DNA of 64,000 bases from Lucifuga dentata (GCA_014773175.1 VXCM01001252.1:165775-229774), one strand, 5' to 3'. Counted from the first letter of the stretch, positions 43,901 through 56,786 are shown. Program-made: numbers and translations. The notes: generated by a model from the letters alone, not told the origin.

Positions 43901-45990
43901 TAATTTCACCATCATCTCATGTCAGATGAAGCATGCTGGCCTGAACGCTTTTAGTCTTTTAAAATACATAAACTTATCTAAATTTCAAATAACGTCAGCT
44001 TTTGCCTCCAGTGAAAATTAACAGTGAAGTAAAACTTTAAATCCCTGTTTTTAACATTCAAGGATGGCGGAGCTGAACCATTTAATTTTTCAAGGACCGA
44101 TCTGCTGCAGGCCGAGGGGTGTTTCAGAATACTAGAATAATAATTAAACATGGTTTTGAAACAAGGTTGCACGTGACCTCAGCTTGGATCGAACATGGAA
44201 AACTGCAACTGACAGGTCACCTATGCATTAGATACAGACAGCATATGTTCTGTCACATTTAAACAAGCTTGCAGGTAGTTGTGGTTTTTGTGATATTCTA
44301 CTGATCCCTGAAGGATTAATTATCTTTTGAATGCATGTCGTTTTCCACAGGGAGGTCAAAGGTTAATTACAGAACAGGATCCCAGGAGTCACTAGAGATT
44401 CAGCGTCTTATTCCAGCATGGTGCATTCTCGCTGTCATGGGGGCTTGAACTTCGTCTTCAGCTTTATGCAAAGAAGCAATAACTGAAGAGCAGAAAATAA
44501 ACACTCCAGAGACACTGACGATTAAGGACGCAGTCAAATTAATATTTTCTATATTGTTACCTTGTGTTTCTCTGGTAATTGTCTTCTATTAGAGATGTCC
44601 ATGTTTTCACTTATTTATATTATGAAAATAGCTCTCTTTTCTCTCTTGGTAAATGTGATATTTTTGATGACTTATCTTGCATTCAAGGGAATATTAGAGA
44701 TTTACTTCTATCAGATATGAGCGTTGTAGTAGATGTCATGGGTCTGAGCAGTGTGTTTCTAGATGTCAGATGTTTTTATTTCCCACAGTGTCATGTTTGT
44801 GTATAAATAACTGTATTTTTCACTTGCAGAGGCTTCATAAAACTCCACTATGTGACTCCACTGTGATATGTTTTCCTGACTGATTCACAGACGTCTAACA
44901 GTTTGCAGCAATGCAACCTATCGTCTGACAGAGAATGTGGTGGATCACCACGACTCCAAGTCAAACCCAAGTCAAACAGTAAAAATCAATTCCTCCTGAT
45001 GTTATTCCTGCCCAAATATCTGCTTTCATTTGGAAAAGCATTGCGTTACAGATGCTAAGATGGTCTGGCTGCTAATTCACTCTGTCTTTAACAGCCCATC
45101 ACAGACAGAAAAACTCTTCTGAATCGATGTTAAGTCCATAGCAAGTATGGCATTACCTTACATTACATTTTTGGTGAGAATTTGGCAGCATGGAGACATT
45201 TAGAGAAGCAGCAAGCTGAAATGCTGAACAAATTCTCTGAAGATCAAAAGATCAACAGGCTCAATACAAGCACTTAGCTTGGGGCTACTAGCCTGTGTGG
45301 TAAATTGATGGCCACGGTCATCTGCACCCAGTGAGGATCCTTGAGATTTGATCTGTAAAGTCCTGAGTTTGTTTATCCTGTGTGAATGCACCCACACAAA
45401 CACAGATGCTGGAGGTGATTCCTAAAACACAAGGTAATATTAGCACAGTGTGAAGAGTACGTAAGACAAATACCTGTTCTTTCGTTGTACTTGTGTGGCA
45501 GTTTTAAGAGATTGTGACAGAAGATTGGACCATCTATCTCCTGCCTGGAATTGGCAGCCATTTGGCATCCCTCATGGAGGAATCTTATAATCTTATAGAT
45601 GTACTTCCTCACCTCCTCTCACAGTTGCAGAGTTTTTCGCCATTATTTGTTTTTCTGTCCTTCTCTATGCCCTTTCCATCTCCCACACCTCTTCACTTGG
45701 CCAATCATCGATGAAGGTGCATTACATCACGCAGATGAAGTCCACATTGTTTCAAAGTTTGAGTTGTGCACAACCTCGTGAGCAACCCACAAATGTGGCC
45801 TCCGTAGCCGGTTGTCACATTTTTCACCCACCCACTGTTGCTTCTGTGTCTGTGTTAAGCATAAACCAGCCTTAAGTGTGGATTTCATCACATTGTGGAC
45901 TCATACTCTGATTATTCAGTGCATCATGTGCATTTGGTGAAACACGGAATCTTAGAAATTCCATCCATGTGTGTGTCCCATTGTTGCTTT
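41000..45990. other. Gene-free interval
   Basis: No exon recognised on either strand. It contains (CA)n-rich sequence around 41190-41240, a SINE fragment at 42960 and scattered unclassified repeat-like text. Confidence 0.45.
42960..43022 (-). repeat. tRNA-derived SINE fragment (B-box region)
   Basis: On the minus strand: gtggccacaccgtcacctga, then cagctaaaaggtcctgggtt followed by cgaatccagctgggg. The GGTTCGAATCC core is a pol III B box, in the setting common to fish tRNA-SINEs. Only the promoter-proximal part is recognised, and no intact tRNA fold is present. Confidence 0.5.
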
Positions 45991-46119
45991 AATCACAATA
46001 CTACGGTGGCCGAGAGGGCTCACCATATGCTACTTAGAAAATGAACACAACATGTTCATCAATTTGATGACATGCGCTGCATTTACTGAACTGCCACAAA
46101 TATCACATAACACAACGGA

Positions 46120-46265
46120 AGTGAATGAAAACACAATGGAAAATAATGAAAACACAACGGAAAATAATGAAAACACAATGGAAAATAAGGAAAACAAAAT
46201 GGAAAATAAGGAAAACAAAATGGAAGTGAATAAAAACACAACGGAATTGAATGAAAACAACGGAA
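46120..46265 (+). repeat. Internal minisatellite of the IS3EU-like element
   Basis: Units of 18-21 bp such as aatggaaaataatgaaaaca repeat about seven times with drift. They give rise to an apparent Asn/Glu/Met-rich ORF that is not a gene. Confidence 0.85.
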
Positions 46266-46392
46266 GTTTAACAGGAAATTTCATAAGCGGGACACAGCAC
46301 AGAAGCGAGAAACAAGAAGGTATTTAAGCTTTAATATTTAGATTGTGGAATTCATATGCAATTGGATATATTTATATTTGTAGCGTTGGTTT

Positions 46393-46893
46393 TCTCAGTT
46401 AACCATCCAATATTGCTGTTTTACGGAAATTAAACTTGTAATTGTAATTAATATGAAGTCGGCTACTGTTGCCGAGCGGTTGTTAAAAAAAAACGGGAAG
46501 GATTTCTGGTTCTGTGCTGTGTCCCTCTTTCAAAGTAACCTGATAAACTTCCGTTGTGTTTTCATTCACTTCCGCTGTGTTACGTGATATTTGCGGCGGT
46601 TCAGTTAATGCGGCGCGTGTATCATCAAACTGATGAATGTGTNTCTCAGTTAACCATCCAATATTGCTGTTTTACGGAAATTAAACTTGTAATTGTAATT
46701 AATATGAAGTCGGCTACTGTTGCCGAGCGGTTGTTAAAAAAAAACGGGAAGGATTTCTGGTTCTGTGCTGTGTCCCTCTTTCAAAGTAACCTGATAAACT
46801 TCCGTTGTGTTTTCATTCACTTCCGCTGTGTTACGTGATATTTGCGGCGGTTCAGTTAATGCGGCGCGTGTATCATCAAACTGATGAATGTGT
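46393..46893 (+). repeat. Direct duplication (250 bp) around single N (46643)
   Basis: 46393-46642 and 46644-46893 are the same sequence, from tctcagttaaccatccaata to gatgaatgtgt. This is the longest of the N-centred duplications. Probable assembly overlap. Confidence 0.88.
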
Positions 46894-48665
46894 CGTGTTC
46901 ATTTTCTACGTAGCATACGGTGAGCTCTCTCGGCCACCGTACAATACAGACAAAAACAAATATATAGTGTGGTGTGCATGCAAACACACTGCATGATGTG
47001 AGTCTCTGTAAGGTGAAGAATGTTATGAAGAAGAGCTGCTACTCTGAGACACTTTAAGCAGGTCAGCAGCTCATCTCATAGACTTTCTATGGGGCTTTAT
47101 ATAAAAGCAAACAGGACTGGCTGTGGCTGCTATCGGTCATTTGAGAGAGAGAGGCTATGCTGTCCCTCGGTGCTCTGCTCTACCTATTCCTGTCACTCCC
47201 CCATCTACCTGTCACTTTCTCACACGTCTTCTCTCTTAATGTTCATTTCCCCGTGCAACACCGAAATAGAAGCTTTCCAATTTGGCAAACTGGCTGCAAT
47301 TTGTCAGGTAAATAGTCCTTGAGTTGGCAGGAAGTCATTTTACAGTCATCAAAAGTAGCAAACATCAACAAAGTCTCCAAAATAAAATGCTTCTCTGCAA
47401 CACACAGAAATAGACTTTAATGAGGAGCGAGGAGCGTATTGGCCTTCACTTGACAAATAAAGCAGCTGATGCCTTGACACTCCATCACACTCCTAATGCT
47501 CCTCACACCCTCCCTCCTCCCTCCTCCCTCCCTCTGTTTGCTCCTGGTTACAGTGTCCTGTTCTAGGAAGTACTGATGTTCCATCTCTTAGCTCTTGTCA
47601 AAAATCAATCATTATAGATTAAAAGTATTTGAGGTGTCAGGACTTTAATCTACAGATTCAGCACAGCATTCTGTCTGATGAGACCAACATGTGACAAGGA
47701 GGATGCTACCCTTTTGGTTTTAACCTTCATCGATCAGGAAAGAGTGGCCGAGCTCCTCTTCATCACCACTCTGCTTCAGAGGTGTGAAGTAACTAAATCA
47801 TTTACTCAAGTGCTTAAGGACAGGTTTGTGATAGTGGTAATTTACTTAAGTATTTCCAAGAAATGCTCTACTTTTCCTCCAATAAAAAGGCAAATACTCG
47901 TTAAAGAAGAGGTAATTTCTCACATTTCAGGAAACCTAAAAGTAACTTTATTTCGGTTCTGTCGCTGCAGCACATTTACAGCCTGACGATGTGTCACTGT
48001 AAATGAATGTTATCTAAAAGTGCCCTAGGCACGAACGGAGCATCACCTTCCACCTTCCTCCCTCTCTTACAAACCACATCCTCCCTCCATCCTAACTTTG
48101 ACATCCCATTTATCAAGCGAAAGGAAATTTGGTGAGGGATCGCCGTTCATTAGATGCTCTGCAGTTTAACCAGAAGGCAGCTGGCAGAGTTTGACGTGCT
48201 AAACTGTGCGAAGGAACTATTATAAATCGTTTCTCAAATCACCAGTGAAACGCAGCTGCCAGTTAGTATGTTTATGAACACGTTAAAACTTTCATTATAC
48301 TTGAAATTAAGGCAATAAATCAATTTTTTAACATCATATAAACCCCATAATTAGATCGAAATCAGTATAAATTGGAATGAGATTAGTCAGAGTAACAGAC
48401 CTAGATTATGTGATTGTAAATTTATTCATATTACTCAGGCATGTAAACATTATAATCAGAATAAGCCACCTCTGTATTCACTTCCTCACGTGACGGATTC
48501 TGCTCATGCTCTGATTATGCAACACGTCACTTACATTCGGTTTTGGTATCATTTGCATTTTGCTGTAATCACAGTGCAGACACAAAATCAAAGCACACAG
48601 TGCGCAAGTAAACCTAGTGAGCAATGACAAAAAGAAAAACAGTAACACCCCAGTGTGCACCTGTT

Positions 48666-48691
48666 TGTGTGTGTGTGTATGTGTGTGTGTG
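48666..48691 (+). repeat. (TG)n microsatellite
   Basis: About 12 TG units with one TA step. Confidence 0.9.
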
Positions 48692-48794
48692 CATTTGGGT
48701 GTCTTTTTTCAGGACACATTATCACCAGTGGCTGGCAAGAACTTACATGGAGGCATCTGTGTAGCCAGCAGGACCTCAAAATGTTCAAAATACA

Positions 48795-48796
<2 letters not shown>

Positions 48797-48836
<40 letters not shown>
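48797..48836 (+). repeat. (CT)n microsatellite
   Basis: About 20 CT units. Confidence 0.93.
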
Positions 48837-48837
<1 letters not shown>

Positions 48838-48906
48838 ATTCCAACTTTCTCAGTCTGCTTTGTGTTTTCTCCATTGCTCATAGGAGTAAAGTGACAGAAT
48901 GTGCAT

Positions 48907-48957
48907 ATATGTGATATGTGATGTGTGATGTGTGATGTGTGATGTGTGATGTGCGAT
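48907..48957 (+). repeat. Heptanucleotide tandem repeat (TGTGATG)n
   Basis: About seven consecutive tgtgatg units with one tgtgata and one tgcgatg variant. Confidence 0.9.
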
Positions 48958-49568
48958 GCAGCAGCAGCATCCAATTTAAGACTGAGATAATAACTGAGAT
49001 TCGGCTGCCAGCGAACCTCTGAATGAGTGTTAAACTTCGACAAACACACACAACGACGCTCTAAATTTGTTCTTTTGATAACAGAAAATTTTTCACACAA
49101 ATCAGGCATGTTTAGACTTCAAGTTTGGAACTAAATTATGAGCTACTTTACTCTTAACTATTAGAAATTACGGCAAGTGTGATCTAAAGCTGCCAAAACT
49201 TCACACAACAACAGAAGCAGGAGAGAATCAAAGAGACTGTTTTGTTTGGTCTGTTTTCACGATTTTATGAATATCCTGATATTTAAGAAGAGGAGAAAAC
49301 TGCACACTCAGGAAAGAAATAGCTTCTGTGTTTAACCTTACATTTAAAAAAAAAAAAAGAATTGACGTGACATTAAATTTCCACTGAAAGCCCTTTGATC
49401 TCTCTGATTACTCATAAATTAACTAAAAGATGCCACCATGCAAACATGTAGCGTGTTCCTGTTATTGTTTTTAATCTGGTGAGGGAACCAATCAGATGTG
49501 TTCATGCACCTGAGAACAAACCAAAATAAACCACTTGGGTGTAAGTAATACAGTCACACAGAGGATGG

Positions 49569-49570
<2 letters not shown>

Positions 49571-49601
<31 letters not shown>
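49571..49601 (+). repeat. (GT)n microsatellite
   Basis: About 15 GT units. Confidence 0.93.
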
Positions 49602-49604
<3 letters not shown>

Positions 49605-49724
49605 AGGAGACTTGACATGAGTGGAAAGTATGCAGCATTCCCTTGGCACCTAAAGGTCTGTCTGTCCTTTTCCACTTTTTTCCTCAGTTCTTTTCTCCTT
49701 GTTATCCATTCATTCCCTTTTACC

Positions 49725-49725
<1 letters not shown>

Positions 49726-49757
<32 letters not shown>
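49726..49757 (+). repeat. (CT)n microsatellite
   Basis: About 16 CT units. Confidence 0.93.
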
Positions 49758-49760
<3 letters not shown>

Positions 49761-49863
49761 ACCTTCTCTATCCTGATCTCTCTTTCTCATGAGAATTCTC
49801 CATGACCTCAAGACAAACAGCTCTTTGGCAACAACAAGCTGCTGCTCAGCAACATTCAGGAGG

Positions 49864-49865
<2 letters not shown>

Positions 49866-49898
<33 letters not shown>
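49866..49898 (+). repeat. (CA)n microsatellite
   Basis: About 16 CA units. Confidence 0.93.
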
Positions 49899-49903
<5 letters not shown>

Positions 49904-50763
49904 AAATGTTGCATCAAAAGAAGGTCACTCTGTTTTCAAAGTCTTAGTGTTACTGAGTGTTTGTGTCCTGCACGAGTTTGAGACTTGGAAGCCAAACTAA
50001 ACGAAATCCAATAGGAAGCGATGATGTTTCGGCCTTTTACAATCTGGGAATAATGAAGAGAGCATTAAAAACTTTGTTGCTGCACTCCTTAAAACACTTT
50101 CATTTACTTTTATTTCTTTCTGGCATTAAGCAGAAGCTCTTACTCAGTGAAACTTGCATTAAGAGCACCAATAAACTAGAATAAACCAGCTGTCGTGTTT
50201 GGGCGGTATTCCAAGCAGAGCAGTCCCTAGTGGAAGTGGTTGGAATTAAACGACATCACCAAAGCCGTCAGTAAATAAGAAAGAACCAACAGCCTTCCTC
50301 ACATACCTGAATTATTCATAAAGCAGCAACATTACTATATTTTCAGTGTACTTTAGAGGTGAAAGGTGCTACAGTACTGTAAAAGACCACACATTAGTAC
50401 AAAAGTCAAGCCTTGATTAATCTGGAGAGGGTTTTCCTTCATATTCCATCAGCTGTACACACTCTGCACTTTAGCAACAGGAAATCAAACTATCAGATTA
50501 ACTACAACATCCAAGGTGGTGCAGAATTGCTCATTAGGATTCTGGATTCTCCTCTCTGCTCCTGGGCTCGGAGTTCAGTCATATTCATCTTCTTCCCCTG
50601 ATCTGTCCAACACACAACCAATGAGAGAATAGCTGAATGTGATGAAAGCAGAAGCAACATGACATGTAGGAGAAGCTCATAATGTGTGCGAAACAATTTG
50701 AGCTATACAACACAAGTTTAAAATTGTACCATTATCTGGTGAAATGTTAGCAGTCAGACAATT

Positions 50764-51445
50764 ATATATATATATTCGAGTATAAGCCAAGTTTTTATCA
50801 CCAAAATTCACAAAGCAAATTGGGGAGTCGGCTTATATACGAGAAATTCAAATTTGATCCCAGAGAAGGAAATTTCCAGGGGTGGAAATACTACCCATTA
50901 CCACTACCCATGGAAAATAGTTTAAATCACACCTTAGAATGAGTTTTTTCCTGACAAAACAACTTATCCAGCACATTTTGCAGCACCCAGTAAGCGCTGT
51001 TGTGATTGGCAAAGACAAAAGAACAGGCCAATCAGAGACGACTTTATAAAAGTGCTGTTTCATATGCCGGTACAGTACCGTTGTTTGGTAGTCTTGTTCA
51101 ACATGTTTTGTGCTTTATTAGCAAGAAGCTTAAGATAAGATACAACACAGCATGGAAAGTACACAAACTCAGAAGAAAAAGAGCATCGTATGTGTAACGT
51201 GTGACGACACGTTACACAGAGCAGGACTGGAATGAACTGTTTGGAGATTCAGACGAAGAAGAGGAGTCCGGAAAAGTTAATGTCAGCTAATGTCAGCTGG
51301 CAATCAGCTGTTTACCGTGCTGCATGGATTATTTTCAGAAAATCACAAGAATACTGTGGCAATACCCAGAAACAGGTAATTTGCTAAACAAATAAATTGA
51401 TGGAAAAACATCAGGGGGTCGGCTTATACACGAGTATATATGGTA
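50764..51445. mobile_element. Pogo-like DNA transposon remnant
   Basis: The left end ATTCGAGTATAAGCCAAG and right end GTCGGCTTATACACGAGTAT are inverted and lie in TA-rich flanks. In the interior at about 51210-51275 a frame reads DWNELFGDSDEEEESGK, like the acidic C-terminal tail of pogo/Tigger transposases. Length is about 0.68 kb, with no complete transposase. Confidence 0.7.
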
Positions 51446-51519
51446 AGAATAAGAATCACACTGAATGTTAATAGGATAAATATTCCTACATGCACTCTTA
51501 TTTATTTTAAAGCTGTTGT

Positions 51520-51745
51520 CCTTCGCTTTGGTCTGAATCTGTGAATGAGTTGTTTGTTACGCTTAGTCCAGTTTGGTTTCACACAGAAGAAAAAAAAAAA
51601 TCAAGCAAACCAAATATATGAACAAAAGTCATGTGCAAAGAATCGCTCTGCTGATTGGTCAGAAATGTCTGGGGGCGGGAGAAAGAAAATCAAAACAGTA
51701 AAAAGTTTGCTATACTCGGAAAGCTAAGTAACATGGAACAAAGAA
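51520..51745 (+). repeat. Dispersed repeat X, copy 2
   Basis: Second copy of the family at 38370-38640: gctgattggtcagaaatgtc, aaaatcaaaacagtaaaaag and tccagtttggtttcacacag align in the same order. Confidence 0.6.
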
Positions 51746-51856
51746 TTGGGGTACTGCTTTTGCTCATTATCTGTCACATCCTCTCTCTGCCCACCTACAA
51801 ATTCTTTTTATTTGCAGCAACGTCTAACAGTAAACCTTTATGAAAAGAGAGTGGAT

Positions 51857-51989
51857 GTTTCTCCTCTCATCTTTACTTCAGTAGATTGAATATCTCCCCC
51901 CACCCCCCATTGCTTCATGTTANGTTTCTCCTCTCATCTTTACTTCAGTAGATTGAATATCTCCCCCCACCCCCCATTGCTTCATGTTA
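51857..51989 (+). repeat. Direct duplication around single N (51923)
   Basis: 66 bp (51857-51922) is repeated exactly at 51924-51989. Probable assembly overlap. Confidence 0.88.
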
Positions 51990-52092
51990 GTATCTCTGCT
52001 GTAAAACTCCTGATGTCTGCTGCGACTAAATCTAATATAGCAAAATCAAAACAAAGGGAGGATGACAAACTCTCACCCACACAGTCAGTCAG

Positions 52093-52093
<1 letters not shown>

Positions 52094-52147
<54 letters not shown>
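52094..52147 (+). repeat. (CA)n microsatellite
   Basis: About 27 CA units. Confidence 0.95.
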
Positions 52148-52153
<6 letters not shown>

Positions 52154-52309
52154 GACTCTCATTACAATAAATGGAGGATACATTGGGACGCAAATTAGTC
52201 TCCTAACAATAATTTTCTTCTCGTCTGCTGTGCCTTGGTCTGTTAAAGGAGCCAATCAGTGTCAGTCAGCCGAGAGAGAGTGAGAGAGAAGAATACACAT
52301 GCGCACGCA

Positions 52310-52311
52310 CG

Positions 52312-52346
<35 letters not shown>
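52310..52346 (+). repeat. (CA)n microsatellite preceded by (GCAC)n
   Basis: Begins with gcacgcacgcac and continues as pure CA. Confidence 0.93.
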
Positions 52347-52348
<2 letters not shown>

Positions 52349-52608
52349 TAACTTACCAAGGAATTACATACACACAAATAAACATGAACACTTTCAAAGG
52401 TGGACTCGGTTCCTATACCTGGGACCTGAGCTAGGCTAGGTCTATAATTCAGGCTAATCAGGTCCAGGTAGGGTCTTGAGTTTGTTTGTCCAAATTTTTT
52501 ACATTTGAGTGGAGCTCTGATCACGTTGTGTCACAATGAGAACAGGAGGAAAATATGCTTTTTGAGGTGAGATGGAGAGCGTAAACATGGTAAGTACAGA
52601 AATAATGT

Positions 52609-52644
<36 letters not shown>

Positions 52645-54039
52645 GAATAAGTAGAAATAAAATGAGTAAAAAGAGTTATTTATCTGTTTGGATTTGGGCT
52701 GTTTTATCAAAATATACGTCTCACGAGTATTTAGATATTCATTATTCATGTATCTATCTGGGTCTACCAATTATTCTGTGGTCTGTTTTGGACCAGATCT
52801 GACTGTCCCCGTGTCCTTGTCATGTTTTTTAAAATTAATTTATGCACATCTGTTTTGGGTAGATTTTCCATGGTTTTCCAAGGTCTGAACTCAGCAATCA
52901 TGTTTGGTTGTGGACCAAACCAATCATACCAAAACCATCTGTCCTGTCACAAAAAAAAAAAAAAAAANAAAAAAAAAAAAAAACAAAAACAAAAAAGAAA
53001 ACTCTGGAGCGGTTCCTTTGCAGAGAGAACATAATCTGAACTTTTTCTGAACTGACTACAGAAGAGTGACCGATAAACTGAATTTGATGTATAAAGTTGG
53101 TGGAGTCTCCCTTTAATGGAGTTTTAATACAAACTACCCTCTGTTTCCCAAACAGAAAATGTAAATGACTTGATATTTTTTGTGGAAAATAGTTTGTGTA
53201 AAGTTTGTGTGTGTGTGAAAGCAGTACCTTGATACAGACAAACACATTGGTAAAAGTGGAAGTTATCAGGTCAGAGATTGTGATTGATTAGCTGCCTTAC
53301 CATCATCTGATGGGCTATAAATCAGAAGATGGACATGATGGACTGAGTTTTATCAGATGAAGCAGGAGATTTTTGATTTCCTCCACATATTAACACTCAG
53401 TCCACAAAACCAGCTGCTACTCAGTATAAAAACATCACCGACTTGCACCTTCCCGACATTGATCTGTGTTTCACGTCTGGATTTCTGTAGGCTCCTCTCC
53501 TTCAGTTCTGTCTCTCGTCGTCTGAAGAGGAGCAGATCAGTGACACATCACTTTTCACCTGGATTCACTTCAGCAGCAGGTGAACCAAACGTTTTATAAT
53601 TCCGGTCATGATCTGCTCACCTCCATGTTTTCAGCTTTCTCCTGAACCCCAACAGACACGCTGTCCATCTCTTTTCAAAAGCATTCACTATCTCCATAAA
53701 AGTAGCCAAATGATGGTCAACAAATATTCACCTCAATATGTATTACATTTGCCTATTGACCCCAATTCTTGCATAGAAAATGAAGAAAAATGAAGTAATA
53801 GATGAAGTTAATAAAAATAATAAAAGGTGATCATAATTATGAGGCACAAAAGTGAAATTCTGATTTAATAATACAAAATGTGTCGCTGCATTGGGAAGAA
53901 TTTCAGCCTGATCAGCTGTTGTTCGATATGAATGACCAAATGATTTGTTCATTATTTTGTTCTAAATAAAAATAGCAAATAAAAATACAAAACAGTCTGA
54001 CATTGCTTGATAACAGTACACCTAATAGTATATTACATA

Positions 54040-54378
54040 CAGGCAGTCCACAATTTACGAACATCTGACTTATGAACAATCCATATTTATGAACCGACCA
54101 CCATAAAACCTATTAAATTTAAAACTGGAGTTAATACAATGTTTTGTAATAACGAACGGCGCACTACTTTGCAACGTACATCAAAACATTGCACGTTGTC
54201 AGAGGTTCCGCGGTATTATTATGTTTAAGATGTTCTAGTATAAATGGAAGTGTTTCTTATGCATAGAAAGATAAAATATGTACACTAGATACGCATCTTA
54301 CATAACTGCTCCAACTTACAAATCTGACTTAAACACAGCCATAGGAACAGAACTTGTTCATAACCCAGGGAGTGCCTG
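54040..54378. mobile_element. TA-flanked MITE
   Basis: TA at 54038-54039 and 54379-54380. The left end CAGGCAGTCCACAATTTACG and right end GGGAGTGCCTG are inverted. Subterminal cttatgaacaa against ttgttcataac extends the match. There is no coding capacity. Tc1/mariner-like group by target site. Confidence 0.7.
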
Positions 54379-54379
54379 T

Positions 54380-54475
54380 ATACAGTATATATTACATAGT
54401 ACATATTACATCATATAGTACATAATACTACATAGTACATATTACATTATATAGTACATAATAGTACACCCTGGC
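54380..54475 (+). repeat. Tandem repeat of tacata-tattaca units
   Basis: Imperfect units containing atagtacatattacat and tatagtacataata repeated three to four times. Confidence 0.75.
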
Positions 54476-56139
54476 TATTACGTCACAAATTTTTTTTAAG
54501 AAAGATGACAACATGTTTCAGATCTTTTTCTACTCTCGGGGCGTTACATTAAAGTTCATCTTTTCGGTGCAAAGTTTTCCACAGCAGAGGATCCAAATTT
54601 CTGTTTTTAGCTGTTTATCTGTTGTTTTTCAGAGTCTCTTCAATCTTTTGCACAGCTCTTCGACATTTAGTTTTCAGCTTTAAGACCTGAACAACAGCAC
54701 ACAGAGAAGCAAAGCCACATAAATAATTTACAGCACAGTTGTGCTGGAGACACTCCAGCTTTACTGACAGAAGGAAATAACAATGTTAACAGAATCAAAA
54801 TTGCTGAAAACAGCAGCACGCTGCTGAAAGTTTTACTCCATGTTTTGATCCATCCAGGGATTGTTTGCTGCTCTTCGCTCCATGTTTGAGGGATGAGAAA
54901 CTTTTATTTAAGTGTTCTGCACAGATTTTCCATTTCAGTCCAGGTGTGTCCCTCATCTGCTTTCAGATCACAGTCTGGTTCTCTAAAGGTCAGTTAAAGA
55001 ACTAAAGAGGAATCTTTGTGATATTTAACTTGAGGTGGTGTAAGTCTTAGAAATGGCATCACGATTTGAAGTAGGAGCTATGTGGCTCATTCAGTGAGTT
55101 CTATTATTTTTTTGCACCTTCCTGTCAGTTTACAGATTTGTTTTGTTTCCATCTTCTTAAAAAAAAAATCTTGAAACTTTTCTGTTCTTGTTTTGCTGTG
55201 TGCAAAAAATAAATAAAATAAATAAAAAAAAAATAAAAATAAAAAGACAAATAAAAGCTAAATGAGTTAAAAATGGCACCTGATTAGATGCTGGGAAGCT
55301 TGCTTCCGACCAATCAGGGATTTTCGGTCTTGTGAGCTCCCCAGCAGTTTCTGAACTATCAGAGATACCTGCCCTGGTGTAGGAACTAAAACTGGATTCA
55401 GAGCTAAAGTTCTGGTGCCAGAATGATTCCTGGTTCCTTGGTGCAAAACAAAGGAAAGTTTCTGAGTTTCAGGAAAATTCCTGTAATACACGAAAGACTG
55501 CAAGTTTTTAAGAGACTCAAATTGGAAATAACTATAATGTTCTCTCATGTGGAATAGGCTGGTTTTGGGAAATCACACAACATGAGCCATTTAAAAAAAA
55601 TCTACTTCTACTTGGAAATAGATAATGAAATAATTCATGACGATTTTTGCAGTTTCCATCTCACTGTCCTGCACCAAAGCCTGAATCCTTTGCTCCTCTT
55701 TTTCATTTTCTCGAACTTAAGTTCTATTCTGCTGCTCTCTTGTTCTCTTCTCTCTTCATTTTGGTGTAATCATATCCAGGCAGGTAAGACTTAGAAAATT
55801 TTCAGCAGGTTTAGTGAATGTAATTCTCCTTTTGTTTTCTCTCTGGTTTCCCCAAAAAACTTTCTCGGGAAACCAGAGATCAAGCTGGATTCTGCTGCTG
55901 CTCCATTAGAAGAAAACAAAATGTTTCACATTGATTCTCAGGTTTCTGCACTGAGTCAGAGAATAGAGTTTAAATTACTGCTGGTACAGAAATCAATTAC
56001 CACAAAGGTCACAACAAAAGACAAAGAATCTGATTTTAGTTATTATATTGGAACAATATGAGGCTTGCTCCAACTCTGACAACCTTCAACACCACACTAA
56101 CAACCTTTACAATTCACTTGACATCATATTAAATTTAAT

Positions 56140-56168
56140 CCTCTCCTCTCCTCTCCTCTCCTCTCCTC
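56140..56168 (+). repeat. (CTCTC)n pentanucleotide repeat
   Basis: Five to six ctctc units. Confidence 0.85.
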
Positions 56169-56499
56169 CACAGATGGTTGTGTAACAGAACAGATGTGTC
56201 TGGTTCAACTAACACTTTCTGCACCACCATCCCTCTCATCCATCCATCCCTCTGCCTGTCCCTCCTCTGACTTCCCTCTTTCCTTAATGCCTCTCTCCTG
56301 TCCAACGTCCCTTTTATTCTTTTTTTAACATTATGAATATAAAACACCTCTAAATTAAATTGTTCCTCACTAAAAATAAATAAATGAATAAAATAAACCA
56401 GCACCTTAAAAACAGAAGATGGACAAAAACATAAAACAAACAGAACAAGTATTTATTAGCCAATATGTACTGAAAATTTCATTTTTAGTATCTTAAAGG

Positions 56500-56665
56500 A
56501 CCATATGGTAATTTTGCATGTTTGAGCTGAATAAATACCCAAACAAATGTTACGTGACAGCCAACCATTTTTAAAAAAATGAATCTGTGTTTTAGTTTTC
56601 CTGTTACTTAGTTAAATTCATGTATGCAGGTTGTATTTATTGAGCTAAACATGCAAAAATCAATA
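56500..56665 (+). mobile_element. TTAA MITE family, internally deleted copy
   Basis: The left family end (aaaggaccatatggtaattt, tgcatgtttgagctgaataa) is followed within about 90 bp by the right end (atgtatgcaggttgtattta, ttgagctaaacatgcaaaaa). The interior of the full-length copies is gone. Confidence 0.65.
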
Positions 56666-56786
56666 ATGTTAAAAAAAAACATGTGGGACCACAACAGGTT
56701 TTCCATTTATCTTCCTCCTGAATTTTACTTTCTAAAATATGGTAATAGGTCCTTTTCACGTGGATCTATTACTGGAGACCCACTTC

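Larger units (their letters stand above)
46002..46941. mobile_element. DNA transposon with ~140-bp terminal inverted repeats and 6-bp target duplication
   Basis: CAATAC stands at 45996-46001 and again at 46942-46947. The ends are inverted: TACGGTGGCCGAGAGGGCTC at the left and GCTCTCTCGGCCACCGTA at the right. Homology continues through the gcatacta/cacatgttcatcaa.. blocks to ..aacggaagtgaatgaaaac. Inside the left half is a minisatellite of ggaaaataatgaaaacacaa units. A 250-bp uncollapsed assembly overlap around N 46643 inflates the length; about 690 bp is likely. A 6-bp duplication and TAC end suggest the IS3EU group (from memory). Confidence 0.8.
46948..50760. other. Gene-free, microsatellite-dense interval
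   Basis: No exon recognised. Dominated by (TG)n, (CT)n and (CA)n tracts (48666, 48797, 49571, 49726, 49866) and a TGTGATG tandem repeat (48907). Confidence 0.45.

Noticed and set aside
45971..46327. 118-codon open frame with repeated NENTxEN units
   Set aside because: It reads through the internal minisatellite of a DNA transposon and its terminal repeat; not a gene.
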